In this document: positions 37,901 to 52,300 of the stretch, piece by piece
Layout: the number at the start of each line of letters is the position of its first letter
How positions within the stretch are numbered: position 1 is the stretch's first letter
Source: Heloderma charlesbogerti
Lineage: Eukaryota; Chordata; Lepidosauria; Squamata; Helodermatidae
Length of the DNA: 64,000 nucleotides
NCBI GenBank assembly: GCA_026122225.1
Contig: JANEZZ010002887.1
Span: 310,001 to 374,000, forward strand
Reading direction: 5' to 3'
Notes under the pieces: generated by a model
What the model was told of the DNA's origin: nothing
The model's database searches: none
Seen by the model: the letters and a program-made list of their open reading frames with translations, nothing else
Position numbers and translations under genes: made by a program

Positions 37901-40900
37901 ACTGCAACCCTTTTTAGATTGAAACTCAGGATGCTCATGCTTCCCTACTTCCAAGTCAGCATGCAAAACGATTGGACTGTAAGCTATGCATATGGCATCT
38001 GGGTAAAATGCCTGTATATATGTTTCCTGCTCCTCACCTGAGATTCCCCTTTTGTTGTTGTGACTGGACAGGCAGCTTCGGTTTCCCACAGAAACGTTGC
38101 AACACACTCTTTTATCTCTACAAATCTCGGGCTGCTATTCTGGAAATACAGGAGGGTAGGAAGTGAAGGCAAGGAACGCACAAGCAGCCTGGGCTTCACA
38201 GGCACCATAAGAGCACATTCTGGGTTTGCTGGAATTTTGGTACCATCATTTGGGAGGGTACAATTTCAGCTGTTGGTGCAGTAGCTTTCAAGAAGGGCAC
38301 CATCTGTGATACTTTATGAAATATCGAGAAGGATTATGGCGAACCGAAGCTTTTGCTATTACAACACGCATGCCTAGACCAACTCATTCAAATCAGTTTA
38401 TTGTGAATACCATGTCCCATATTTTTGACATTAAAGGACTTAGCAGGCAGCAGAACAAGGTAAATAAATTGACAACATTTGCCGAGTAGGTCACCAAGCT
38501 ACCTTTCCGGTGTGTAATACAATCCATGCAATCTTGCCAAGTTTCATGTGGAAAACCATTTTAAAATGGTCAAATCCAGTAAGTGTCCCTTAAAGTTGTC
38601 ATTGCATATGGCAGGGGTAGAGAACTTCAGGGCCCTTTCAGGTTCTCTAGAAGGCCACGCCCCCTTCCTCCAACCACCAATCATTGGTTGGTTTCCAGCT
38701 TTTGGTGTTCCAGACTTTCCCCCCATTCTGAAAGTCTTAGTTACTGGCTGTAAGAGGTTTAAGTTAAAATATATTGGTATTTTCACCCTGCCCCTTTTGC
38801 TTTTGGCCCTGCCCAGCACTGTAACGTGCCCCCCACACCCAAACCAAGAGCTTCTCCAAAATGGAATTTGGCCCTTGGGCTGAAAGAGGTTCTGCACACC
38901 TGGTAAGTGGTCATTCAATCTGTTCACAATGTACCGATCTTTGCCTTAACTAAAGCCAGCTCATCTAAGAGATCAGTCCCTTAGGGATATGATGATTAGA
39001 GGGAGAGTACTCCGGCATCTTTTCAACTGTCCCCGAACACACACACACCCAACCAACCATCAGCACGTTTTTTCAGAAATCTGGAAGGCTTGAATGACCT
39101 TCTGCATGAACAGTTCCATTTGGGATAGTCCTCCCAAGTTTGATAGTGGGGTCCCCGCCCCCCAGGGTAGTAAAACTAAATCATTCCCAGTTAAAAAACA
39201 TTTACAATTCCTATTTTAATAATGGACTATCAATACATATAAACACTGGGTGATGATTGCATTTCAGCTTGCATGACTGTATAAAAACTGCAACTGTATA
39301 AAATAATTTTTTTAAGTAATAGAACTATGAATAGATAAAGCTTACATATTGAACACTGAACACCTGCCTCCCTGAATAAGGTTGTTTGGACATCTTTACA
39401 TGAATTATTCCCAAATGCCCATGGACTGGGGGGGGGGGGTCAAGTGAGCTTCCACCTTTGTCTGTGGTGACAGTGAAAAATCTTTCAGGTATACTCACTA
39501 CATTCAGTGGCTGGAATTGGCAGTCCAACCTGACTGCCCAAGGGAGAGGGAACTCTCTGAAATGATGTCAGTTTGTTTAGCTTGAACAGAAGGTTCATGT
39601 CTGAACCTAGATATGGCTGCTTTTGTTTGCGAAACAAGTAGCTCAAATCACATCTATTTGCGATAACTCAAAAAGAACTAGCACCCTGCTCAGTAGCTAA
39701 AATTTCCAGGAGGGGAGAGTGGAGGGGAAAAGCACTATTCTCTCTTACCCAGATCCCACTGCTATAAAGTCAGCATTTCTCAAAACATGTGGGGCCTGAA
39801 ACTAAGGGCACAGCCCATGCATATTTAGATATAAAAAACCCCGACAACTCCCAGCATGCCCCAGCCAGCCATGCTGGCTCATGCATGCTGGGAGTTGTAG
39901 ACATGTTTTTTCTGTCTAAACATGCATAAGATTGCACCTTAAGTGTTGCAGTGTGGAGTGTTCCTGTTCAGGATTCCAGGCATGTCTTATTGCAGGATGC
40001 ACCATTCCATTCTCCCCACCCCAACCCCATTTTCCCCATACAATCCAGCATTCCGGGTCCCATGAACATGCTCAATCCTCACTGAGGTGTTCATGGTCTT
40101 TTCTAAAGCTGTTTGTACTTCTGCAAACATTGCAGTTCTCCCAAGCCTGCTAAAACCTCCCCTCTAGTGTGTAGATGTTGTCATTTTGGCTATGTAAGGA
40201 CAGGCATTCCAAGAATTGAGCTTATTATTAGAATATATGATGATGTACGATAGGCCATGCAGGATGAAGGAAAGGGAAGACAGAAGATACAACATTCCAG
40301 GGAGGGATAGGATTCTGAGCTAGGGAATGCCCTCCGATACAGACTTCTGGTTTGGGACTGATGTAATCCTGGCAAATTCCATGGACTCTCCGTGGGAGCT
40401 TTCTCAAACAGCTTTTTAAAAGGTTGAAAAACCTTTTCATCTCCCCCCTAGAAATGAAGGGGGGGGGCAAGGCAAATAGCTCTGGACTTTTGCCTGGAGT
40501 AAGGTAACCCCCATGCGATAGTGGAGGAGCTGGATGCCAGGGTTTCCCCCAGGGCTGTACCAACATGAAAAGCTGTAATGAGACTCCTATTTTATAGGAG
40601 AAACAGGGCTGGTGTGTTCCATAACAATATATCCTGCAAGAAAAATCAGCAACCTATGAAAGACAATTTAAGAACTTTGAACAATATTTGAGATCATCTG
40701 AGGACCTGTAAGGTTTACTGGAGAAAACTATGGCTGAACTGAGGATGCAAAAAGGGCTTGCTTCAACACCTCCCACAACTCCTGTGTCAAAGGTGCCGAA
40801 AACAGAAGATTTAGCAGAATTATTTATGATGATGAAAACTCTATCTTCGCAATTTTTGGGACTAGTTCAAAGACTGGACTTAATTCAAAATTCCATCACT

Positions 40901-43900
40901 GATATGCAGAGAGCCGTGGATTTAATTAATGCATCATAGAAAAAAATGGAGTCCAAAATTAATGCGCTTGAAGACCGAGTGGCAAGAAATGAAACTACGA
41001 CACAAGTTATTTGTAAAAATATATCTGACAGAATCTCTCAATTGGAGGTCTATACAAAGACAGCCAGTGTACGTATAGTGGGGATTAAAAGCTTGTCTAA
41101 TGATGTGAAATTGTCTACTTTTGTGGATAAACTTTTACATGAGATACTTTCTATATCCTCTGATTATTCTTTTGATACTGAGCAGGCATTCCGTGTGCCA
41201 AATCCTAAAGGGAATTATTATACGATTGTAGTTCAATTTGCAAAAGTCTCCACAAAGTGTTATATCCTGAATTTGGCAAAACAAGCTAGAAGCCTTTCCT
41301 GGAAACAGGATAAAATTATGCTGTTCCCAGATTACATCAAAGAAGTGGCGAAGAAAAGAAGGCAACTTATCAAAGCAAAGAATCTGACAAAACAAATGAA
41401 CTTACAATATTAATTAAAATATCCTGCTACACTTTGTATTGTGACTGAAGGCCAGATGAAGAAGTTTACGAATCATGAAATAGCGGAAGCTTGGTTGAAT
41501 GTTAAAAAGTGTGAGAATTCTGTCACAATTCCATGAAATGGAATTTCTAAACAAGTACTGTTAACTGCTTGTGTGTAGCTTTCATGATCTAGGCTAACTC
41601 AGAAGAAATGATTTTATATATATTTGTTTACCTTTATGTATTCCTTTTTATTTTTCCTCTTTCTTTTTATGTATCTTCTTCTATTTTATATTTTAAAATA
41701 GACAAAATATCTAGTATAAAAATATTATTGACTGTTGAAGATTTATCTTAAGTTTTATTAGTATTATGCAATACTATACTCTCTTTTTGATTATTATTAC
41801 TACTACTAATATTCAGGCTTTTTGGAATGAAGTGTAGAACTGTTGCGTTGATATAAAAGATTGTTTTACTAAATTGTAAGATTGTATAATGGATATAGTT
41901 TTAAAAAATAGAATACCATTGGAGGTTGGGAGATGCAGGAGTTTATTTTTCTTTTTTCCTTTCTTTCTTCTCTTTCTGTTATTATGGTATCTAACTAAAA
42001 TATTGTATGGATGAGAATTGAAGTATTGAGTAGGTTTTTGGTAATTTTGGTAGTGTTTATAAAGATAAAATAAATAAAAATATATTCAAAAAAGAGAGAA
42101 AAGTATGGGGAAACATTGCCATGGATACTTTTTTTTATCCTTACCTCTCTATCCCTCTGTGGCTGCTAATTGAGAAGGTTACATAGCATCATTGATAGGG
42201 CCAGATTTGATCATGGACTGCCAGTTGTCTACCCTTAGAACATAGGTTAAGATGAGACTATTTTTTGTTTACTTAAAATAAAAGTTCCATTATTCTAAAC
42301 TGCGCACTATTGCCAAACTGTTCCCCTTAAAATTTACCCATTTGTTCCTCCCAATAAATACCAAAAAAACTAGATCATTACCAATACCCTGCCTAACACA
42401 AGGTTGGTAAGTTCTCAAGAAAATCTAGACTCCACCCTTATAACTTGTACCACAGCCGTAAATCATACTTAGACCACTGGCACGTGAAGACCATTCAGGT
42501 CCAAGCGACCTGACAAGAAGCACTCAAGTAAAGAACCCGAATACTTATCCCCCAAATAACCTCTGCTCACATACTGGTCACAAAATCAGATAACACCCTG
42601 AAACTACAGTGTGAAGGGAAGGGTGTTCACTGAGAACTTACAAGAGTGCCCTTGGAGCAGACAAGATGGATGAGGCTTGAGAACGGCACACTCTTGCCAT
42701 CTGCCCTGGTGCACAGAGAGCCATTGGTGTAGTTTAGAAGGATTCTACCGTGCCCTTCAATAACGGGGCCTTGGCTGGCAATCCCCAGGTTACTGTTGGA
42801 AATTACAAGGGAGCCCGTCTGAAAGGAGAAAAAGAACATCATTCTAGAGCAAAGACCATTATATTCAAGGTAGATACAGTTCTTTAAATGATGGGTTTAG
42901 GAATCGATGTAGTCATACTGTGAAGAGCAACTCTCAGATTAAGCCACTCTTTTAATTTAGAAATGCTCAAACTAACTAAAACACCCAGGGCCTTTCCTGC
43001 TGGGTTACAATCAAAATTAGATAGAGCAGGGAGGTTAAGGGAAAACAGGAAAGAGCAACTCCACAATAAGAGTGTTGAACCGAGATTGAGCTTAGTTTTG
43101 AGTTTTTCCTTTATTGGCATGGATATACTCACACCCACTCCTTTCTTGTACGTCATTTCACAGACTGATGCCCGCATGTTACAGCCTGGGATCGGGTTCA
43201 AAGGCCGGCAGATACTTATGTAGTATTTCTTGAGTGCATCCTGTTCAGAGCTGTCCATTGCAAACCAATTTTGCTTTCTATCTCCAGATAATGATAAACT
43301 GAAAATGTGCAACAAAGAAGTAATGAGCTCTGATACATCAGCTCATACTTTTAATAAAATTAAAAAGATCATTTACTCAAAAGTAATGGATCACTCATTC
43401 ACTTCTCTATCCATGCATCTCATTGCAACAAGCTAAACATACTAAAAGTTATACTGGTCCCAGATTAAGGTCACAATATGGGGGAAATAAGCTTGAGTTC
43501 AGCATACCCATACCACAAACATATACCCAGGAATACCAATTACATCACAACCAGAACTACAGATGGATAATCCTTAGGAATAAGATGCCCATAAGTCCCT
43601 TCCCCTATGACCCATTTATTTCAAGATTGTGGAACACAGTGATAGCACTGCTGCAGGACAGTGTTAAGCATGAAGCGTAAGCTCATGCTCTAGCCCGGAA
43701 GAACTCGTTAGCCAAGCATTTCCACCCATGTTTTATGCTTAGAGTTATTGCTTTCTTGTTTACCTTGAAAGATCGTATTGCTCCATGGTATGAGGATCTG
43801 TTGCAACACATTCGGTAGGTAGCTCTGGACAGGCATACTGAGTGTACCATTTGAAGTTGTAGGTGAAGTTGTCTTCTGTCTAAGTTGCCATGATTATATA

Positions 43901-44200
43901 CATGCAAAATAAACAAAAACATTTTAAAAACTGTAGAAAATGCTCAGCAACATTATGGTTGCTTTAAAAATAGAAGGCAAGTTTTAGCTTATAAGCAGCA
44001 TGGTTCTGCCTTTTATACATCAAAGTTCAGATTGTACCATCAGAAAGTCCACTGGAATCTATGTCGATGTGTGTGTGTGTATGTGTGCGCACGCATATAT
44101 ACATACATATATATATATATATATATACACTGTGTGTGTGTATATATATATACTGTACACTGCGTATATATATAGATATATATATATTGTACACTGTGTG

Positions 44201-44239
<39 letters not shown>

Positions 44240-44250
44240 TGTACACTGTG

Positions 44251-44310
<60 letters not shown>

Positions 44311-46290
44311 GTGTACACTGCGTATATATATATGTATATATACGTACACACGCACACATTGTGTATATATACGTACACACACACACACTGTGTATATATA
44401 CGTACACACACACACACTGTGTATATATACGTACACACACACACACTGTGTATATATACGTGTACACACACACTGTATACACACACACACTGTACACACA
44501 CACACACACAGTATACACACACACACACAGTGTGTATACACACACACACACACAGTCAGGGCCAGGAATATTGGAACAAGGGTATCTGTTTTGGCAGTTG
44601 GCCTCCATACACCACCACACTGAACTTGAAAGGAAACACACCCAGAATGGAGCAAATTCAGGACTTTCAGCTGTAATTCAAGGGGTTTGACAAAAGTGGG
44701 GCACTAACCATTCAGGAAGTACAGCCAGTGACATACACACACACCCATCGTTGGGGGCTCATAAGTAATGGAACAAACCAACATCATTTCAAACTTAACG
44801 ATCGCCTTTAATACCTGGATGAAAATCCTTTGCACTCAATGACTGCCTGAAGTCATAACCCATGGACATGACCAAATGCTGAGTTTCCTCCCTCGAGATG
44901 CTTTGCCAGGCCTTTACTGCAGCTGCCTTCAGCTGCTGTTTGTTTGTGGGTCCTTCTGCCTTCAGTCTTGTCTTCAGTAAGTGAAAAGCATGCTCGATTA
45001 GGTTGAGATCAGGTGACTGACTTGGCCATTGAAGAACATCCCACTTCTTTGCCTTGAGAAACTCTTGGGTAGCTTTTGCTGTATGTTTGGGTCATTATCC
45101 ATCTGCAATATGAAGCGGCATCCTGTCAGTTTGGCAGCATTCGGCTGAATCTGAGCAGAAAGTATAGCCCTATACATTTCAGAATTCATCCTGCTGCTTT
45201 TATCAGCAGTCAGGTCATCAATGAACACCAGTGACCCGGTTCCATTGGCAGCCATACATGCACATGCCATAACACTGCCTCCACCATGTTTGACAGATGA
45301 TGTGGTATGCTTTGGATCATGAGCTGTTCCTTTCCTTCTCCATACTTTTCTCTTCCCCTCATTCTGGTACAAGTTAATCTTGGTTTCATCAATCCAAAGA
45401 ATCTTATTCCAGAACTGGGCAGGCTTTTTTTAGGTGTTTGCTGGCAAAGGCTAATCTGGCCTGTCTGTTCTTGAGCATTACCAGTGGTTTGCACCTTCTT
45501 GTGAAGCCTCTGTATTTTCATTCATAAAGCCATCTCTTGACTGTAGATGTTGACAATGACATGCCTACCTCCTCAAGAGCGTTCTTGATCTGGCTAGATG
45601 TTGTGAAAGGGTTCCTCTTCACCATGAGCAGAATTCTGCAGTCATCCACTTGAGTTGTCTTCCGTGGTCTTCCAGGCCTTTTGCTGTTGCTGAGCCTGCC
45701 AGTTAATTCCTTCTTTTTCAGGATGTTCCAAACTGTTGTATTGGCCACTCCCACTGTTTTTGCTATCTCTCTGATGGGTTTATTTTGTTTCCTCAGCCTA
45801 ATGATGGCCTCCTTCACTCACATGGACACCTCTTTGGACCTCATGTTGGGAGTTCCAGTGAACAGCTGCCAAATGCAAATGTAACACTAAGAACCACCTC
45901 TAGGCCTTTTATCTGCTTGATTGGTCATGGGGTGCCCAGGAAACAGGCCACACCTGGCCATGCAGCTGCTTGTCAGCCATTCATTCCATTACTTATGAGC
46001 CACCAACGATGGGAGGGGTGTATGCCACTGGCTGTCCTTCCTGAATGGTTAGTGCCCCACTTTTGTCAAACCCCTTGAATTCCAGCTGAAAGTCCTGACT
46101 TTGCTCCCATCTGGGTGTGTTTCCTTTCAACTTCAATGTGGCGGTGTACAGAGGCCAACTGCCAAAACAATTATCCTTGTTCCAATATTTCTGGCCCTGA
46201 CTCTGTGTGTGTGTGTGTATGTATGTGTGTATATATGTACACACTGTGTGTGTGTGTGTATATGTATGTATATGTATATATATATATATG

Positions 46291-46332
<42 letters not shown>

Positions 46333-49300
46333 TCTATCTAATCTGTCTGTCTGTCTGTATACTGTATATATATGTATGTATGTATGTGTGTGTGTGTGTG
46401 TATATATATACACACACTCATGCTGTGTGTGTGTGTGTGTATATACACACACACACACACACACACAGTATATACACACACAACAGTATAATTTAGTATT
46501 AACTGAACAAAAGCATTTCAGACGTGCATCTCTGGACATAGTTCTTATCCATCACAGGAAACCAAACCCTCTGGTACAGATCCACTGCGAGGCTACTTCA
46601 TAGCAACTTTTTAATGCAGAGTTGTATGTGCACTTCAATAAAAAGGGTAAATACTATATTAAAATCTTCAAGGACTACCTATAGCAGGGGTGGGCAACTT
46701 GGGGGGAGGGGTGTTTTTGCCACTGGGCCCCTTCCCCCAGGTGGAGTGCCAGAGGAAAAAAAAAAGGTTTTCTGCTGAAATTCAAGCTAAATATGACCCT
46801 TTTAGCACTCTGTAGTGCTAAAACAACCCATTCACCCCACTGGTGCTGAATTTGGAGTACAGGGGCCACAGGGCCGCCTGCGGGCCATGTATTGCCCACC
46901 CCGACTTACAAATATCAGAGTCAATCTCGTGGTGCCACTAAATATCCTACAGAAGGAAGAATTCAAAACCAATACCCCATTGAACTGGAATCCCCTCTGA
47001 AAATACTTGTGAGGGGTTAATTTCCCATTAGGTTAAACTACAGAGGCTTAACTAAGGATGAAATACAAAAAACACAAAGATCAAAAGTTATCCACATTCA
47101 GTTCTTACCTGATACTCAGGTAGACCTGTGCCTGCATCACGATCACACAGGAAGGTTATATGGGTAGACCGCTGGGTGTGTTTCTGGTTGTTGTAGGGTG
47201 TACCATTTTGATAGTTCAACTGAATCATTCCATCATAATAGGTGAGCTCATAACTGGGCATTCCCAGACTCCATACATCTTTACCACTAAAAGTATAAAG
47301 TGGCACAACTTCATAGAGGCTTCCCACATATACCCAAGTATCTACATTATCCTCTTAGACAACAGTACGTAACAGAAATTAGTTTGCTTTACAAAATCTG
47401 ATGGATGGATTTGGTGACTGAGAGTATAGTCCTATGGCTCAGCCTTATCTGCCACTGTGCACACATCCATTTGTGCTACAGTACAAATTTGTACCACGAT
47501 ACAAATAGGAGAGGCCTGCTGCCATTTGCATCATTGTCGCTAGCTCAAAACCAATAAACTGTACAAGGCCATTGCTGGAGTTATCTTAACATCAATGGGA
47601 AGGGGAGTTATCATCTCATGATGGCCTGGGGAACCAATCAGCTCTGTACTAGTATTTCACCAGACTGGGCTACTCATGTGCCAGAAACCATTTCCCAGTT
47701 TTACAGGAGGCTTCCATCTAGTATCCAGGCCCACAAGCTAAAATCAACAATGGGCCAGACTGGTTCTTGCTCACACAGGCACAGCAATTTCTGATGATAG
47801 AGGCATGATATCCACCGTACAAATGGTATTGAGATGCTGCATATATCATGGAGATTACAGATTGGTATAGAACGTCGCCCTGAGCACTTCGCCTATAGGG
47901 CAACTCACAAATAATAAATACTAAATAATACAAGGCAAGTGCAATAGAATTCCATAAGGTACTTAACAGAAATCATACTCCTTCAGGCTTCCGAATGTCA
48001 CTGAAGTGTGTATCCAGGAATGCTTTAAACTTGCATTTTTTGAATACACCTCACCCCCCCCCTAAAAAAAAATACCTTCAAGAGAAGAATTTTGAAACTG
48101 AGAGGAGATGCAAAAGCAACCCATGAAGTGGGAGCTGACTTGCTCTTTAAAGGACAACAGAGAGGTCAGCGGGTATCCAAGTGCCTACTGAAGGCAAGCC
48201 CAAGTGCTTTTGACTGTGGGATCCTTGTCTTCAATAGTCTTCCTCTTATGTGATATTTTTAAGGCCACAGCAACTAGCGCAGTCTCAGCACTTAGAAGGG
48301 ACCCCAAACACATTTTATCAAAACTAGGTTCTGCTGAATTAAATGGGACAGGCTATGGGGATTGTAGCCATGCAGCACAATCTTATGAATGGTTACTCAG
48401 AACGAAGACCCGCTGCTGAATGAGGCTTACTCCCAGGGAACGGCATGCACAAGATTGCCGCCTGAGTCACCATTCCATGGGATCTTCAGTACACAGCTGG
48501 CTGGAGAACCACACTCAAAGAGTGCTCATCAATGGTTTCTCATCAAACTGGAGGGAGGTATCATACAACAAAGATGATCAGGGGACTAGAAACTAAGCCT
48601 TGCGAGGGAAGATTGAAGGAAACGAGTATGTTTAGACTTGAAAAGAGAAGATGGGGTGGGGGAATATGATAGCACTTTTCAAGTACTTAAAAGGTTATCA
48701 CGCAGAACAGGGCCACAACCTGTTGTCTATCATCCAAGACTGTAGGACATGAAATAGCAAGCTTAAGTTACAAGAAGGCAGATTTCGGTGGAACATCAGG
48801 AAAAACTTCCTAACGTTCAAAGCAGTCAGACGACAGAAACAATTGCCTAGGGAGGTGGTGGGCGTCTGTGGAAGTATTGAAAGACTGGACAGCCATCTGT
48901 CAGGGATGCTTTCAACTGGATTCCAGCACTGAACAGGGGGTTGGACTGATGGCCTAAATGGCCCCTTTCAACTCTGATTCCATGCACACCACATAGGAAA
49001 AGGAACAAGCAACCCTTACTTTTTCTTCACTTGACACGCTGCAGACTGCAAACCACACGATGTGTTCGACACACTGCCACAAATACTGATGTAGAAGGTA
49101 TAGTTAGCTGTATTTACTGGATAGGACACATTCATCAGTGGTGATAAGTCAAAAAAAACCCCTAAGTAAAAATAAAGATCCTTGTTTAGTAAACACTGTA
49201 CTAATGCACTTGATTTAAAGACGGTTTCCACAAGAGGAAATATGTACAAATGTGATTTAAGACTCCATGTACTGTGCTGGAACCATATATAGATGACAGT

Positions 49301-52300
49301 TCAATGCTTGTGCGCGTCTATACACATGCACACATGTGCGCACAGAGTAGCCGCGCACTTAAAGCAGTATCCAAGGCTGGCAGTGCTCACCAGGGAATGA
49401 CCACTGGGAAGCTAGCACTTGCTATGGCGACCCTGGAAATAAGCTCAAACGAGCATTTCTTGAATGGGCCCGTGTAGGAGAACTCCCTTCCGCTCCAGAA
49501 ACACAGGCTTGGGCTAGTGTCCAGGGTTGCTGCAGCAAGCGCTAGCTTCCCATTATACTAGCGGAGCTTCGGCTACTGGGCGGTATAGAAATGAAATAAT
49601 AAATAAATAGCAGTCCTTCCACCCAGTGCAACAGCATCGCTGGATACTGCCCTTTGTGTGTAAAAATGCACAAAACCAAATTTTTAATCTTCACTGTGCC
49701 ACTGTACAGTTAGATTTAGGAAAACGCGCAAAGCAATGTTGCCTTTGCAAGGCTCTGCTGTTAGCTATGCGCCAGCAGCCATTCATACATATTCAGTGTC
49801 AGAAAACAATTCACCCTATTAAAAAAGGTGGGGAGAAGAAAATGGATAAATGAGGTTTAACTCAGTTTAATTTGGTGTAGTAGGCAGGGTTTAAGTAGAA
49901 TTCAGATTTAATTCTGGGTCAAACTTCTTTTTCTTTTTTTCTTTTTTTAAGGAGGGAGAAACAACTCCACCCCAGCTTCAAAGGAAATGTGATGCAAGAT
50001 GAATAATGCAATCAAATGAAAGGCTGAAGCTTTTGACATAGGAGCAGCATTCCACGTCCCAGCCACTGCATAACTATTTTGAACAGGTTAGCCACCTACC
50101 TGCTTGAGAATCAGAAACTGTGCAGTGGTCTCCTTTTGTTTTAGACAGGACACAGGCGGCAGCTGTATGCCATTCGAACTCATACAAGCACCCATCGTGA
50201 CCAGAGTTAATCAAAACAGGAGCACTTTCCAGGTCACCTGGCAACAGAACAGTGAGAGAAATGCTGAACTCAACAGCCAGCCAGATAGCCACTCATTTTC
50301 AAGAGGCTGGTAAAAAAAAAAAATGACCAGAGGCTCCTGTGTTCAACTCATTTCAGTCTTCCCCAGAGTACTTGATCCAGTATACAATTAGTTATTGAAA
50401 CAAGCCAAGGGCTTTATTATTAACCCCAAAGAACCACTTGTTTACATGACCTGTGAGTGACCCCCAATAAAACTATTACAGATGGTAAGTGCCATATTAT
50501 TTCCTACTCCATCTCCTCTCAACTGAAAAGCCCTAACCCTTTGAGTCTCTGCATGTGAAGAAAATTGATGGTCCTCTTTTTCCCATCTCAGTTATTCTAA
50601 TTCCACATTTGAGATGAGGCAGCCAGAACTACATCATATTTTAGATATTTTCTAGTTTTTTGAACATATGGCTTCTGGGAGCAGCCACAGTTTGAGAATA
50701 TATTGACTCAGATCACCAACAACTCTGGGTAGTTTATGGTTCAATATTCAGACTTTAGAATCAGTTCTGTTTTTCATGGAATGAATTGGTCAAAGGAAAG
50801 AGCCAATTAATTCCCAACACTCTTAAAGAAAACTATTGCCAGAGGAAGCTAAGAAAGTGTCAAGATGGTGGCAGTATTGGACTTGGGAGACTTGGCTTCA
50901 AATCCCTACTCAGCCGGCTTTTGGCCAGTGAATGCTTTGGGACCAGGATATCTGAAGAAATACTTCCTCCTGCATGAACCTCCCCATCAATTACAGGCAG
51001 AGGCCCTGCTCTGCATTAGTTGCTAAGGGAGGTGCAGCTGGTAGAAACATGAGGCAGGGCCTTCTCAGTGACAGCTCCCTGGTTGAGGAGCTCTCTCTCA
51101 TGAGAGGTTTGACTGGCCCTTTTGTTGATGGTTTTTAGGTGGGTAACCAAGTTTTGATTTTGCCAAGTTTTTAATAGGTTTTACCTGTATTTGTTGTCTG
51201 TTTTTATTTTGTTTGTCTTACAGTGGTTTCATTGTTCTCAATTTGCATCATATCAAGACTGTTCTTATTGTTGTGAAACACCTGGGGGCCCTTCTAAGGA
51301 CCAAAAGGCAGCTTATAAATATTTCTTTAAGTAAAATAAACAAACACTTGAATCTTGCTCTAGATGTCCAGCTCACATCTTTGCGGCCATCAACCCAGCT
51401 ACAATGTAGAACAATGTTTAAAAATCAGGCCATCCCTGCCTGCTGACCCATCTCCTCAGGGAAGTCCCCAGTGCACCTGCAGCTCCTAGCAATGGCAGCT
51501 CCCTAGACCAGCGGGCCATGTTTCCATGCAAGTGTTAAGTAGCAAACGAGCCCCCACCCACCCCCATAGCAACAAATATGTCAGAAGAATGGCATAGGCC
51601 TTATATTATAGGTGAGAGAAGAAAAAGAGGCAGACATTTGGGCAGGTTTAGTGTCGTTTGTAGGCCACATATTAAGCAATGCAAAACAGTTCTTGCATTT
51701 GCAGGACAGCACACCAATTCTGGACACCACCAGCAATGCTTTCACCGTTTTTACAACCTTTGTGGAAGTTACCTGTTTGAAAACGTATTAATAGACCTTG
51801 GCTTTATTTAACATCCCCCAGCCCCCGCAAAGTACTCACCAGGCTTGCATACAAGGAGTATCTTTGTTTCAATTTTCTTGTTTGGTCCACAGTCATCACC
51901 ATCTGAATAGAGAAGCTGAATATTCTCCCCAACTTTTGTGGGAGCAGACATAAAAGTCCCAAGATTTTTCGTACTATTGTCTTTTCCTAACGTGCCATAC
52001 ACAAAAGAGAAAAACAGATACTTGCTTAAATCAAACGTCTTATGGAAACTCAAGTAGGAGGCTTAATGCAAAGCTGTATGAAAAAATAAAGCCTTAAAAA
52101 CAGACACCAGTTCAGGAGGTGTTCTTGTTTTTACTTTATGCTGAAAGCAAAGACACACAATTCTTTAAGAGTTATTTTTTTTTAATCACATAAATTACAT
52201 TCATCCATTGAATGTAATAACGGCCAAAACAAATCCCAAAACAAAACTCCAAGTTAAACTTATCCTGTAATTCTAATGTGTAACCATTTTGAACATGTGC

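Noticed and set aside
44000..44690. Long open frames of about 140-210 codons on both strands
   Set aside because: They are translations of the TG/TA/CA microsatellite (Tyr, His, Thr, Val and Cys only) and have no protein character.
46101..46603. Open frames of 131-162 codons on the plus strand
   Set aside because: They start in the Tc1 terminal repeat and run through the second microsatellite; not a gene.
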